DNA from: Corbicula japonica
Taxonomy: Eukaryota; Mollusca; Bivalvia; Venerida; Cyrenidae
Direction of reading: 5' to 3'
DNA: 64,000 nt
Assembly: GCA_038501625.1 (NCBI GenBank)
Contig: JAZAYU010000013.1
Location: 6,200,001-6,264,000 of the forward strand
Shown here: positions 1 through 11,900 of the stretch, piece after piece
Layout of the letters: each line of letters begins with the position of its first letter
Position numbering within the stretch: the first letter of the stretch is position 1
Position numbers and translations under genes: made by a program
Notes under the pieces: model-generated
Seen by the model: the letters and a program-made list of their open reading frames with translations, nothing else
What the model was told of the DNA's origin: nothing
The model's database searches: none

Positions 1-1647
1 AAACTCCAAATGTAGGTCGCAGTATTACATGCGATAGACTAGTGGCATTATAACTATCTGAACGAAGGTCACAATTCGTATTGCTTCTCACTGATGGGCC
101 GAAGAACTGTCGTTGATCTACTGTATTAACTTATCTTTAATTGTGGTTGCCATCAGATTTCAAATAGATTTATCTTGGAGACTTGGCGTCATTAATCAAT
201 TTCAAAGCCAAAACATTGAAACTCTGGTAAAGATATTTTAAAGCTGTCTATTCAAACTTCAAAGTGGAATACTTCAATATTTCTGATGCAGTTAAATTGT
301 ACTACTATGTAATGTTTATAACTTGCCGAACAGGAACACATTCCGACGAAATTTCGAACCAATCAGGACCAGTTCTGAATGAATTTTAATTATATAACAA
401 CTACGGCTCTTAATATATTTACTCGTAAGTTGACAGTGTAAGAATATAGCATCACATTTATTTTGTTTGCAGGTCTTCTACAGTTAAAATGATAAATTGT
501 GAAATTTGAAAACACTTAACTCTATTATCTTACTGAGTTGGAACATGCCAAAAGACATAAACTTCGAGATGATTTGATTATACCATTTTATTAGCATGGT
601 GTGATTTTTCTGCGCTACTGCATTTACACTAATATAAATCTCGGGCAAACAAATTTTGAATAATATGTGAAATTATCTTAGACCGGCAAGAGAACCAGAA
701 CCCTTACGCTCAATTCACGTAGAAATTAAACCAAGCACGCTTCCAAGGTGCGCGTTAATGGCAGTGATAATTTACACTGTTTTACAGACAGACACATTAA
801 TGAACACAGTACTGGAACAAATCAACACTACGATGTGACTTTTTTCATAAATTCATAATGAAATAAGGACAAACGCTTATCTATGATGATTTTTATTAAG
901 CTATAAGAGATAAACAGAATCTTTGGAAACAAAATTGAATGTGTACATCGAGAAAACACGACATTCCCACAAGCAAGAAGAAAAAAAGAGCGTACATGTA
1001 CACATTTGTAAGATGACACATTTTTAATAGAATACATTCGGCTTTTCGCTGAATGGGTTGGTGGCAAGAGCAAAAACGTATTTACCCCTTGGAATTTACA
1101 CCAGGTTCTATTATGCACTAACCTCACACTTGCCCCGCGGGTTCTCTATATCAAACATCTACGAGTTCTCTTCGTGAATTAACTCAAACATACACGCAAA
1201 CTCAACGGATGTTGCATGGACATAAAACAAAAGATGCTTAAGGCATTGCCAAGCAAAAAGGGTTGGTCCTCGATTGCCTATATGTAACAAGAGACAAGTG
1301 TTATCTTATATACAGAAATAACATTTAAAAAGTATTCATCAACACAAGATATGTCACAGAGAAGTGGAAAACAATAACATATAGAATTACAAGATGTAAA
1401 CTGGGTCCTTTTTATGACCACATTGAAATAACGATATACAAGTAATGACATTTCATGGGTCATAATAACAGCATATGCATACAGCACAACCATCCATTGC
1501 AGGAGTTACAAAAATGTACGGCAAAATGTAATCAATGAAACTGATTAAGAAATACACACTTACATAAAAATAATCGAGAGAAATGAAGATAATATATGTA
1601 ATTTGCTAAACAAAAATATATGACATTCATAAGACAGTCATGATGTA
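1..1647. other. AT-rich stretch without a supported gene
   Basis: No open frame here has splice signals, recognisable motifs or codon structure that I can support; the two longest frames (71 and 99 codons) read as chance. The only recognisable content is a short dispersed-repeat fragment at 1075-1150, listed separately. Confidence 0.5.
1075..1150 (+). repeat. Fragment of dispersed repeat shared with 19690-20010 and 26240-26530
   Basis: The stretch holding ACCAGGTTCT, CCTCACACTTGCCCC and GGTTCTC matches the centre of the repeat copies at 19.9 kb (same strand) and 26.3 kb (opposite strand). It is a short diverged fragment of a multi-copy family. Confidence 0.55.
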
Positions 1648-1762
1648 CAGTGGAACCCCTGTGTTAAGAACAGTCTGAAACATGAAAAATTGGTCTTAAC
1701 AGTGGAGTGGTCTTAATTCCGGTGACATTGGAATAGTAGTCTTATTAGTGGGGTGATCAACA
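1648..1762 (+). repeat. Short dispersed repeat, possible MITE fragment
   Basis: It begins TACAGTGGAACCCCTGTG and has repeated GGTCTTAA.AGTGG phrases, the texture of the TACAGTCAAACCTGTC-type elements at 27374-27548 and 59963-60040. Only one end is recognisable. Confidence 0.35.
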
Positions 1763-1779
1763 AACAAAAAAAAAACAAA

Positions 1780-1841
1780 CGCGATTATGTTTTTCAATTA
1801 GGTAAAATGTTTGTTCATATGCAATCGCAAAAGGCGTGAAG
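1780..1841 (+). repeat. Left copy of 62-bp direct repeat flanking the inverted-repeat element
   Basis: These 62 bp, starting CGCGATTATG and ending AAGGCGTGAAG, recur at 5431-5492 in the same orientation with one mismatch (T for G). Both copies are preceded by an A/C-rich tract of AAAAACAAA type. The two copies bracket the inverted repeats at 1853-5348. Confidence 0.8.
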
Positions 1842-1852
1842 TATGGCATGCG

Positions 1853-4800
1853 GTTAGCACAATAATTACTTAAACTATAGGTTTAACTGTTAAACCCATA
1901 GTTTAACAGACTTAAACCCAGGGTTTAAGAGTCTTAATCCTATAGTTTTAACTTTTCGGAATTAAAACTATAGTTTAAGACCTTAAACTATATGTTTAAC
2001 AGTTAAACCCTATGTTTAACAGTCAAACCCTATGTTTAACACTCTTAAAGCTATAGCTTAAACTTTATTTCTCTTAAACATATAGATTAAGGTCTTAAAC
2101 TATAGGTTTAACTGTTAAATCCGTAGTTTAAGACTTCATTTCACTGTTTTCTCTTAAACCTATAGATTAAGACTTTAAACCATTGGTTTCAACTTTTTTG
2201 CTTAATTCCATAGATTAAAGTTTCATTTTTCGTGTTTTTGTCTTAAAACTATATGATTAATAGATTTAAATTCTTAAACCCGTAGATAGAAGTCTTAAAC
2301 TATGGTTTAAGCGCCGTTCGCTAATTAATTACTTAAACTATATGTTTAACACTTAAACCCTAGGTTTAACAGCGGACCAATAGAAACTATAGTAATTAAG
2401 CCGTTCAACCAATGAAATCGCTCTTGGTATTTCACACGTGATTAGCGTTGTTGATAAGGTAAATATGTCGTCTGCTTATGGTTAAATACTGGAAGTAAAC
2501 GGCCCATTTGCAAAATAATAATTATTAAGTAATAATAGCCTTAAACGGCGTAGTGAATAAGACAGAATTATTTTTATATAAATTGACATGTATATACTTA
2601 TTTTATTTATGGACTAAAACTGGATATGTAGTTTTGGATTTTGGACAGTATTTCATAGAAAGTTAACGGAAAGCTAAGATACCCTACCTATCCGAATACG
2701 GACAGTTTTGCAGTTTTCTCATTCGTATTCACAAGCAGAAGGAATGCTTACACGCATTTTATCTTTTTGTTGTTATTATTGTTGTTGTTGTTTTTTTGGT
2801 TGGAGACGATGGGACCTACCACCATGAGCAAATCACCATATAGTAACCCCGAATTGGCAGATTTCATCTGGTTGGGCAGTACTGGCTCTGAAAGTTTGTC
2901 GCGTCATAAAATATAATATTGACGGATAGATTGGATACACAAAATGAAACTTATGATGCGATAGTCTGTTTTGGGGTGAAGTTAGAATATTTTTTTAATT
3001 TGAAAAAAGGACCCGATACATATTGCGCTGAATCGAAAATTGTTCCCGGGGTTAACCTTATTTTGCGGTTGAATGGAGACAGTTTAACAATGTGCCATTT
3101 CAGCATTTAAATAAAACTATTTTACTTCAGCTGTAAAATGAAAAAAAAAGCCAAATCGTAAAAAAAACATATGTATAATTTTAGTGGGTTATAGAGATTA
3201 AACCTAATGAATGCTTTCTGTTTTATGTTCAATATTATTATTTGTTGTTGTTTGTTTTGTTATAATTTTTTTTCGCTGGTGAAAGTCAAGGGGTGTATTT
3301 GATTAATTTCGAAAATTATTGTTGCTATTGTAATATTCATAAAAATAGAATTTACATTTTAAGGCACCGAAGCTTAAACGTGTCCAACCAGAAACGAAAC
3401 AAATTCTGATTTTATTAAAGACGTCTATATGCATTTATCTTTCGGAGGTTGCGTATTTTTGTACTTAAAAAGTTTAAGATTTCACACCTGATTGAAGTAA
3501 AGGCAAACGGAGAATATCTCTCAGGTGTTTTTTGATATCATTGAAAAATTCGAATCCACATTTTTACACGTGTCCACAGTTGCCCGCCTGTCATCTGGTA
3601 GCTAACACAAATTCGGATTATGGATTCTTCTCAGCGAAAACAACAACAACAACAAATTGTCTTAAGATTAAGCTAAATAATCTAAACAAATGTACAAGAC
3701 CGAATTTCAGAGAATTTGCGTAACCTTACAAGATAGTTAATTTTAATTCAGTTACAAAGTACCGGTATTCTCGAAATTATCGAGTCAAAACAGTAAATTT
3801 ACAGAATTAAAACCAGCATTAATTCATATAATTATAATATTCTGACTTTAATATGACACAATTAAATTAATCAGTTTGAACGCCGTTTTGCATTATATCT
3901 TTAACGGATTTATAAACTTAACAGTCTTTTCATTTTACAACAACTATTTACATTTCTGTATTATTTTGATTGGTTTTAAAACGAAGAATCTGCTCTTAGG
4001 TGTTATATATACGTTGACTGGTGTTTTATTGCACTATTGTAGTTTAATTGTCGACATCCGGATTAAGTGCACCATCAAGCTGGAAACAAGTACATACACT
4101 GACCATCCACTTTGATTTGTTTTACCTCTCTGGTAAAAAACAACAACAACAACAACATGAGACAGGTACAAAACAGAACAAACGTTATGCACTTTTACAT
4201 TAAGGAAAAATGTTATTATTTGAGAATCCATTATCGACTTAAATTGTGGAATTTTTTAATTAAAATGTTAAGACTCTGAAAATAAAACCGTAAAAAGTCT
4301 CATTTAATGATCAACGTAGCACGCTGTATATTCTGCAATTCATTTACTAAACTACTAACATCCGATATTACCTATTTGGATTTCATTTTTTTAGATAATA
4401 ATTTCGCAAAACTTCGAGTGAGTATTACCGATATCGCGTATTTACATGCTTTTATTTCCACAGGTATAATTTATGATTTAAAAAATTTGTATCAAAAGTT
4501 TATTGATAAACTTTTGATATTACAGATGAATTATAGTATTGTTATATTAATATGGATTTAATAAGTTAAAACCAAACACAGGAAAAATGAGAAACTGCTG
4601 GAGTATACTGTTGAGTTTCTTTGAATACAAAAAAGGATCCATAATCGCTTCATCAACTTGGTTTCTCCTTGTCCGTGGCATTCCTTTCAATGCCCTTGCG
4701 AGTTTTAAACGAAATTATCCGTGAGGTAAATGTAACATACTCTCTAGACCTGTCAAAGTCAACTGTCACTTAGATAACTAAGCAAAAATATGAATCACAT

Positions 4801-5348
4801 TCTCTCCAAATTTTAAAACCCTCGATATGTTATACATACGGCTACTTCCGCTTAAAAAACAACAACAACTTCTCACGTGATTACAAACTCGAAAAATGAT
4901 TGGATACCTCTTAAACCATAGGTTTAACAGTTAAACCCGTAGTTTAAAGTCTTAACTATATAGTTAACAGATTTTGAGGATTAGTGTGCTTATTAAACTT
5001 CAAAGTATATGATTAACTGTTTAACTATGGGTTTAAGAGTTCAATCTATATGTTTGAAGAAAATTCACTTAAAACTATGTATTTAAGTCTCTTAATACCA
5101 TAGTTTAATGTAATTTTGTCGAAAATCTCTTAAACCTATAGATTAAAGTATGAAACTACAGGATTAACACTTAAACATAGGGTTTAAGCTGATAAACCTG
5201 TAGTTTAAGTAACATTCTGCACAATTTTCCCTTAAACCTATAGTTTCAACTCTTAAACAATATGTTTAACAGTTAAACCCTGGGTTTAAGTCTGTTAAAC
5301 TATGGGTTTAACAGTTAAACCTATAGTTTAAGTAATTATTGTGCTAAC
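1853..5348. mobile_element. Inverted-repeat element made of short TTAAAC/GTTTAA palindromes
   Basis: The left end (GTTAGCACAATAATTACTT from 1853) is the reverse complement of the right end (finishing ATTATTGTGCTAAC at 5348), and the match continues inward for more than 80 bp with very few changes. The arms (about 1853-2455 and 4870-5348) are made of repeated 14-17-bp units that are themselves palindromic, such as TTAAACTATAGGTTTAA, with variable central bases. The 2.4-kb centre (2456-4869) has no ORF above 84 codons and no recognisable transposase. It is probably a non-autonomous DNA element. The superfamily is undetermined, because no ordinary short target duplication is visible next to the arms. 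Confidence 0.65.
2456..4869. other. Interior of the 1.85-5.35 kb element; no gene seen
   Basis: AT-rich sequence with short GTT/CAA trinucleotide runs (about 2768-2795, 3640-3655, 4140-4157). The small open frames (63-84 codons) have no motif, splice context or codon bias worth reporting. Confidence 0.45.
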
Positions 5349-5430
5349 GAGATACATCAAGTCAGTTGCAACAACGCCTAGAGACAAAGGTAATTGTTCT
5401 AAAGTTTAAAAAAAAAACAAAAACAAAAAA

Positions 5431-5492
5431 CGCGATTATGTTTTTCAATTAGGTAAAATGGTTGTTCATATGCAATCGCAAAAGGCGTGAAG
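5431..5492 (+). repeat. Right copy of the 62-bp direct repeat
   Basis: Same sequence and orientation as 1780-1841 with one mismatch, here about 80 bp outside the right inverted arm. The left copy is only 11 bp outside its arm, so the pair is not symmetrically placed. Confidence 0.8.
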
Positions 5493-5917
5493 ATGAAAGT
5501 ATTCGATATCAGTAAATCGGTTGAGCTTGACCCGGATCTCCATATGATATGAGGCTGTTTCTCATGAATTTGAACTCATGAGCTAGTAAACTGTTTGCGA
5601 AAATACAAGACCTAATAATACAATAATAAAATTCCGACTACTCGTTAAAATTACAAAATGGATATTCGCATCAATAAAAATGAATCAAAATACATATGAG
5701 AAGTATAATAATTAATCATGTTGCTACGGCAACTATCTGTTCTTTCATATTCGAGAAAAATTAAAATGAGGATAGTCTAAATAAGAAAGTGTAATGCAAT
5801 TAAAACAGACCTTGACAATGAATTGTCTGGTACAGATTGAAGAAACTTTTAAATAAATGCGCAACGGGACAATATATGACCTCAAATACTATGACGGCAA
5901 CATTGGTCTTTTTAGTT
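5493..5917. other. Intergenic, nothing recognised
   Basis: No ORF, hairpin or recognisable repeat was found between the direct repeat and the SINE. Confidence 0.4.
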
Positions 5918-6126
5918 TAAACTTATTTATTTTACATCGATTGCGAAACAAGTTATTCCAACTTATATTAATCACGCTCGATGACTGCTTCCTGGGTTTC
6001 CAACCAGTACTCGCGCCGAATGTGGATTGAGGAAACTGCAGACGAACCTCATCCCTGGTGGGACTCGAACCCGCAGTCTCCGGATCTGGAGTCCGACGCT
6101 CTACCCCTAGACCACTGATCTTACAT
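5918..6126 (-). mobile_element. tRNA-derived SINE
   Basis: Read on the minus strand, 6126-6048 is a tRNA-like head. It has an A box (TGGTCTAGGGG), an anticodon arm with perfect outer pairing and a CTCCAGA loop (CCA, the Trp anticodon), and a canonical B box (GGTTCGAGTCC). The 5' bases do not pair with the 3' acceptor half, so this is not a working tRNA gene. It runs on without a break into a unique body (about 6047-5950) and a tail near 5925 containing CTTGTTTCGCAATCGATG. This matches the architecture of molluscan tRNA SINEs such as the V- or Meta-type families, though the exact family is unconfirmed. RNA polymerase III transcription is implied by the boxes. Confidence 0.75.
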
Positions 6127-6202
6127 TGGTCTTTTGACGTAACATAAAGCATTTTAAATAGGCGGTAGGTTTACTCGAAAAATGTACCTTGTCAGATAAA
6201 CA

Positions 6203-6430
6203 CCTTAAACATTATCAAACAAATCAACTTTTGAGTTTGTTCCACAAACCCCTTTTTTCAGTCACATATAAAATCTGTGAAACCCATATTGTTCTTATAT
6301 ACAACCGTGGTCTGGACCTTAAACATTATCCAACAAATCAACTTTTGAGTTTGTTCCTCAAACCCCTTTTTTCAGTCACATATAAAATCTGTGAAACCCA
6401 TATTGTTCTTATATACAACCGTGGTCTGGT
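6203..6430. repeat. Tandem duplication, two copies of 114 bp
   Basis: CCTTAAACATTATC starts at 6203 and again at 6317. The copies are nearly identical through GTGAAACCCATATTGTTC and ACCGTGGTCTGG. The open frame across both looks incidental. It lies downstream of the nSTAND/ankyrin gene. Confidence 0.85.
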
Positions 6431-6544
6431 AATATAACATATACTAGATTTTCCAACCAGATAACTTACTCATGAGTATTGCACGGCATGACAACACAAG
6501 AGAAAACACCACATGCATTATGGCGTACAATGTACTAGTGAGTT

Positions 6545-6835
6545 CCGGAATACACTAATTGAGCTAGCAGATACTGCACTACAGTCCTCTACAAACAAGA
6601 TTACCCTATAAACCTTATTTAATTTTTAAACATTGATCAAAACAGAAATTTCCAAACCAAAACTGAACAATAGACTAGTACACTTATTAAGTTAGCAGAC
6701 ACTCCGCTTCCGGTCTCTACGTTTACAAGATTTTCCTATAAACCTTAATTAACTCTTAAACCATGATCAAAACAGAAAATTCCAAACCAAAACTGAAACT
6801 AGACTAGTACACTTGTTGAGCTAGCAGGCACTGCA
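6545..6835. repeat. 128-129-bp tandem repeat overlapping the gene's 3' end
   Basis: The anchor GAGCTAGCAG or a close variant occurs at 6561, 6689 and 6818, a period of 128-129 bp. The lowest two units lie in the 3' flank of the minus-strand gene. The third contains its last codons and stop, so the C-terminal tail was either copied outward or acquired from this repeat. Confidence 0.75.
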
Positions 6836-8905
6836 CGACAGCTTTGTGATTGTTTTCTGTTGCAGCCCAGATGGGTCGCATTCGCAGTCCTTGTATTCTA
6901 TGTTTCGCACCACACTGGAGAAGAAAGTTCACTATTTCTGCAAACCCTGATTCAGCAGCAATAAGCAAGGCTGTCTCGCGCTTCCACAAAAGATCGATGT
7001 CTAATCGCTCTTTTACGGAAACATCTAATATGAGAACCTTGACAGCTTCAATATCTCCTGCTCTTACAACGCGATGAAGAAAGGGTTCAGTTGTACTGTC
7101 CATCGAATTAAGGTTAATGTTCAACAAAAGACTTTGCAGGTACATCAGGAAATTTGGCTTTCTTTTCTCGTCTTTGTCACAGACGTAATTTTGCAGCAAA
7201 TGATGTCCCACTGTCAACCATTGATCCTGTGTGAAACGCGCTCTTCTGATAATTTCTTCAATTATTCCTTTACCTAGGGGTTTGTCATCTTTTCCAGATT
7301 TGACGTATTTTTCTGGCGATTCAATCGATTCATAAAAGCAATTCAATGTTATTTCAACTCCCATGCCAACAAGTGACTTGAAAGTATCTTCTCGATTCAG
7401 TCTGGCTGCATAAATAATTGCCTCGTTTTCCTGTGTTTCTGTCCAATGACACCATTTCCTTTTCTTCCGTTTTTTCTCCCAAAGTCCATCTTTAATTATT
7501 ACGTCTGTAATTGATATTGTATTTCCATTTTGTATATTTGCCACGCAATCCAATCCATATACTAAACATGAAAACGGAGCTGATTTGTCTTTATCTTGCA
7601 TGTTCAATACTTTCCAGGCGAAATGTCTTTTCCGTTTAAGACGCGGAAGTATTCTCCCGAACAGTTGGGGACTCAGAGAAGGGTGGTTCATACATTTTGA
7701 AACATTTCCTTCAAGAAGTTCACGAATCAGCCTTTCTATAAACGCTTCCAATCTTTCGGTATTGCTGCACCCATCAACACGTAAAAATTCGCGTTTTTCC
7801 TGTCCAGCTACTGGTTTTATAAACTTGAAGAAGAATTCTTCTTCGCAAAACTCAATTGCTTCGCTGTAGCGCTCACACAGAACAACCAGAAACGAGTTGT
7901 AAACATTTTTACTTGCAAACATGAATGTACTGTTAGATTCTTCAAGAAACTGACCTTCCATTTCATGTGCATTCCGCTCTACAGCACCATATACAACCTT
8001 CAACAAACCGTTTTCTTTCGCAAATTTCCTGAGTAATTTGAGTCGGTTTCCTTCACTGATTTTTGTTGTTTCTTCGATCGATTTATGATTGTTTGCATCG
8101 CTAAATCCCATGCTACCACCATGACTGTAGACAGATAACAGCGTCAGAAAGAATTCCTTATTCTCTTCAAAATCTTTCCGAAAACGGTCCACGAATTCAG
8201 GTATGGGCTTCTCAAAAAACTGAATACCTTCGCTCGTAGCATTTCTGAAGAACTGATTCAATATTCGTACATAGCCAATGCTTCCTAATAGGGGGCTGAT
8301 GTCGTCTATTAACTCTTTTTTCAGAAAAGAACATTCTGATCCAGACGAAGCTCTGTTTAGAGGAGGTTCTATTTCATAGTAATGTTGTTTCATTATTGCT
8401 TTAACCATCTGTTTTTTGGTTTCATTGCTTGGGCGGTATTTTTTTAGAGTTGCGTCGAGAACGTGTGTATTATATTCTTTCAAAAGTCGGTGTTCGTTAA
8501 CTTCGTCAAAGTTTTGAACTGTCATGATAATTGTTATATCACTGTTGGCACTTGGGGCACTTGGCATAAAATATCGGATTTTCTCGTGCCATTCGTCTAA
8601 TCTATGTTTATCGAACTTTGTTCCACCACAAGCGTCTAGTATTAAAACGACTGATTTCTGGTTTAATTTTACTTCTGAGAATTGTTTGGGTTCAGTCAAA
8701 CAGTAACCATCAAGTTTTTCATTTTTATTCAATTCTTCTTGGAACAGAATCTTTGCGGTGAATTTACACCCACACCCAGATCCTTTGAAAATGACTAATG
8801 GTAATTTTTTTGAACGCGTTAGCTTCGCTTTCCCGTATCTTAATAGTTCTGTGTTAACTTTAGGTTCAGTGTTTTTAAGGTCTCTCAGGATTCTCTCAGT
8901 ATTAT
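6804..8905 (-). CDS. Terminal exon: degenerate nSTAND NTPase plus ankyrin repeats
   Basis: A single open frame of about 700 codons begins at a splice acceptor (pyrimidine tract then TTTCAG at 8906). The first 10 residues of the open frame read from its first ATG (MLFFFTITIS) are therefore intronic. A P-loop-like segment, FKGSGCGCKFTA, follows about 50 residues in, but the canonical GK[ST] is replaced by CKF, so nucleotide binding may be lost. A Walker B-like strand (VVLILDACGG) lies near residue 100, with a following WHEKI helix as in nSTAND3-like domains. The middle is helical and charged, with no motif I can name. The last 95 residues hold two to three ankyrin repeats (TALLIAAESGFAEIVNFLL; IWAATENNHKAVVQCLL). 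The final repeat is cut off by the stop at 6804, inside a 128-bp tandem repeat, so the C terminus may be truncated. Confidence 0.8.
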
Positions 8906-11900
8906 CTGAAATAGTAATAGTAAAGAAGAATAACAATAGCTGTCGTGCAGGTAGTTTTACTTCTTATTTCTCGATGCATTTTTGTCGTACATTATTAAGT
9001 TCTTACTAAGTTATAATGATTTTGTTAAATAAACTGAATTACGTTGCATTACAGCTTTCTAGTTTCAAATAATGTGATAATATTTTGATAATTACAAAAG
9101 AACACGTTTAATGAACAGATGGGGAAAACTAACCGTTTCATATTAATCAAGAGTATAGAGTCCGATATTTTAACAGATACCTCAGCTGTTAGTTTTCTTT
9201 AGTATACATATAAGTAAAAATAATGTAAATAATATTCTTATTTAAATTAATTGAACCCCCCCCCCCCCCCCAAAAAAAAAATAGGTGCTGTGTATATGTC
9301 GTTAAATTTATCACGTTCATACCGAACCACCATTGAGGCCGTTTTGAGTTAGAAGTTAGAAGGCAAAAATTCTAACTAAGATATTAGATCTTAGAACTTA
9401 GAATTTAGAACTTATCTGAATCTCTTGAAAATGGAAGACGCCATTTTTGCAAGGAAATCAAGAGCGGCAGGTAGACACGATAATAAACAACAAAAGGTGA
9501 GTTATAATTCATTGATGATATTTTATCGAGAATATAGTGTTATTTTGATCTTGCATAGTATATGTACCGATTAATGATAGTAGGTCTATTGCATTAGAGG
9601 TGTTTCAGATGTTTGCTTAAGGAAGGTATTTCTTACTCCGCCTTCCGGCAATCAATTAGAAATTAAGCTTTATATTTAATATGTATAATTAAATATTAGT
9701 ATCTGTTGCTTGTCGTTGTGTTATAACCCACTTTGTCAAAATTTGGAACGATATTAAAAATCAAAGTACTGAAAGTACAGAAAACCAGCGAAGCGATTTT
9801 GCTTATTGAGAATAACCAGTGCCATTATTCTCATACATGTATCCATTTAAGAAAAAGCAAAATATCTTGGTTCACTCGCAAAGATCTTCATCTTTTCTTT
9901 ATGATAGTGGAAATAAGGGTTTCCATGTATTATCTGGATAAAGGCTTCTGTTAACCCTTTACTCCATAGATATACCTTCATAGCTTGGGCGAACAGTTTA
10001 GATCGATATGAGCTGGCACATCTGTGCGCTCTGAAACTGTTCGCTTTTAAAATCATTAATATTTTTTCTGACCAGTAACCACAAATTTTACATCCAGATC
10101 AGATGTCACTATTGTGCCAGCTGATCGGGACCTGAACTGGTCACCTATGTGATGAAAGGCGTATATATTGAGTAAAGGATTTTAAACAAGAAATTATAAT
10201 AGTGAAATCTGTGTACTGACATCCCAAAGACAGAATGAACACGAACAATGATATAAAAAGTGAGACCCCATCGATGGGAAAGATTGTGCATTTATTTGAA
10301 ATAAGAAATATATAATTGTTTCCTTCATTGTGAATAACATATAAAGGAAATCATTGAATTGAGATAAAACAACCGAGAGTCATAACATTGCCGAGAGCAT
10401 TGGAATTTAATGCTAGATAACACACATGTAAAATTGAAGACAATTTCAGAGGGAAATGAATTACTATAGCAATATACCATAAATTTCCACCGTATTAAGT
10501 TGTATTTAATAACGGACTCGATGGTTTTTTCATGTAGCATGTTATTAGAAAAAGGTGCCAGATTTAAGACATTGGTAAACACATCATTGAGTTTTGATTG
10601 TTAAGGAGCTGGGATAAATGTCCATTAGCTTAATTACAATCCGTTCATATAACGTCAGTTTCAGCAGACAAATGTGTCGTTTTTAATTTTAGGCTTCATC
10701 ATGGTTTGTCCTCTATATTCACACGTACAGTACATTTACTGTTATTTGGCTTTCTTCAAAACGTGGGAAATTGTGACGTCACTGACATTTGCATATTCAA
10801 TGTGTTACTGCGCCTATGATTTCATGTACTCCGAACAAAAGTAGTAGTCATCTCTAGCTTAATCGAAAACGTAAACCTAGTAAACATCTTCACCTTTTGA
10901 AAAAATGTAAATTATGCATTATTCCTGAAACAAATCATAGTCCGTTCCTTGAACCACTGATTGCCTTATTGTCGACGTGTCTCCTGCCACGTACGTGACA
11001 GCCGGACACGTACCGCGCTTGCTCGTAGCATGTTTCGAATACATAGATCTGTAAATCTCACATGTTCTTATTTCTGTACGAGTAATATCCGGTATACTGG
11101 TTTTAATATGTAAAATTTTACACATCTCAATAGTTTACTGTTTACTGTTCACGCTTATATGTGGAAATCCAATATACATGTATAAAAATATTCAGCAATG
11201 ATGTTTGCTTCATGTTTAGTGATTTACAACGCTCATGAACGCCTATCATCAAATAATAAACAAATGTTCGCAATATGTCTTGAAAATTTCAAGTGAAAGC
11301 ATTTGCGCATTGATTTCATATGGTGGACAATTATAGAAAAATATGCTAAGATGGAAATGTATCATTATCGTTGTTAATGATAAAAATAAAAAAAATATTT
11401 CGTGAAACAAACAGTTTAGCCGATGAACAAACGTCCAATATTGAAATGGCTTAAAATGACAAAATAAAGAAAATGTTTTCACTGTTATTTTGAGCTTCGA
11501 ATTAGCAGAAAAATATATTAAATATTTTACATTTAATATTTGGCTATTGTAATATCCTAACATCGGGAATATCGTTTATATCTCTATCTAAAGGTAACAT
11601 ATCTGTGGCTCGCTAAAGAATCCCTGGCGGCTACAACCCCCAGATAAAATTGGTTTACTGTTGTCGATTGTGTTCTGAATTAGGGACAGCGCAGCGAAGC
11701 AGTCAAGTATTCTTTTAGCGATACTAACGTGGCAAGAGCCAACCTTAACACGCAACAGGAAACTTGGACTACTTTGCTTACTCTGATTACTCTGAAATGC
11801 GTAAATCGCCGGTTGCCAGTGCCTCGTTTTGGTTTGATACCGGTTTCAGAATTGTGATTAGTAAAACCAGCTTCGCTGGTTAAAAAGTATCATGACCTGT

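Noticed and set aside
1853..2400. A CRISPR-like array of short regularly spaced repeats
   Set aside because: Spacing is irregular, units are palindromic TTAAAC/GTTTAA variants with no spacers, the array is mirrored at 4.9-5.35 kb, and the genome is eukaryotic.
5918..6126. A tRNA-Trp(CCA) gene on the minus strand
   Set aside because: A and B boxes and the anticodon arm are present, but the 5' acceptor strand does not pair with the 3' half and the sequence runs on into a SINE body.
10740..10830. A promoter suggested by TGACGTCA and ATTTGCAT close together
   Set aside because: The sites lie in the middle of the 6.7-kb element with no downstream exon, and such short motifs are expected by chance at this length.
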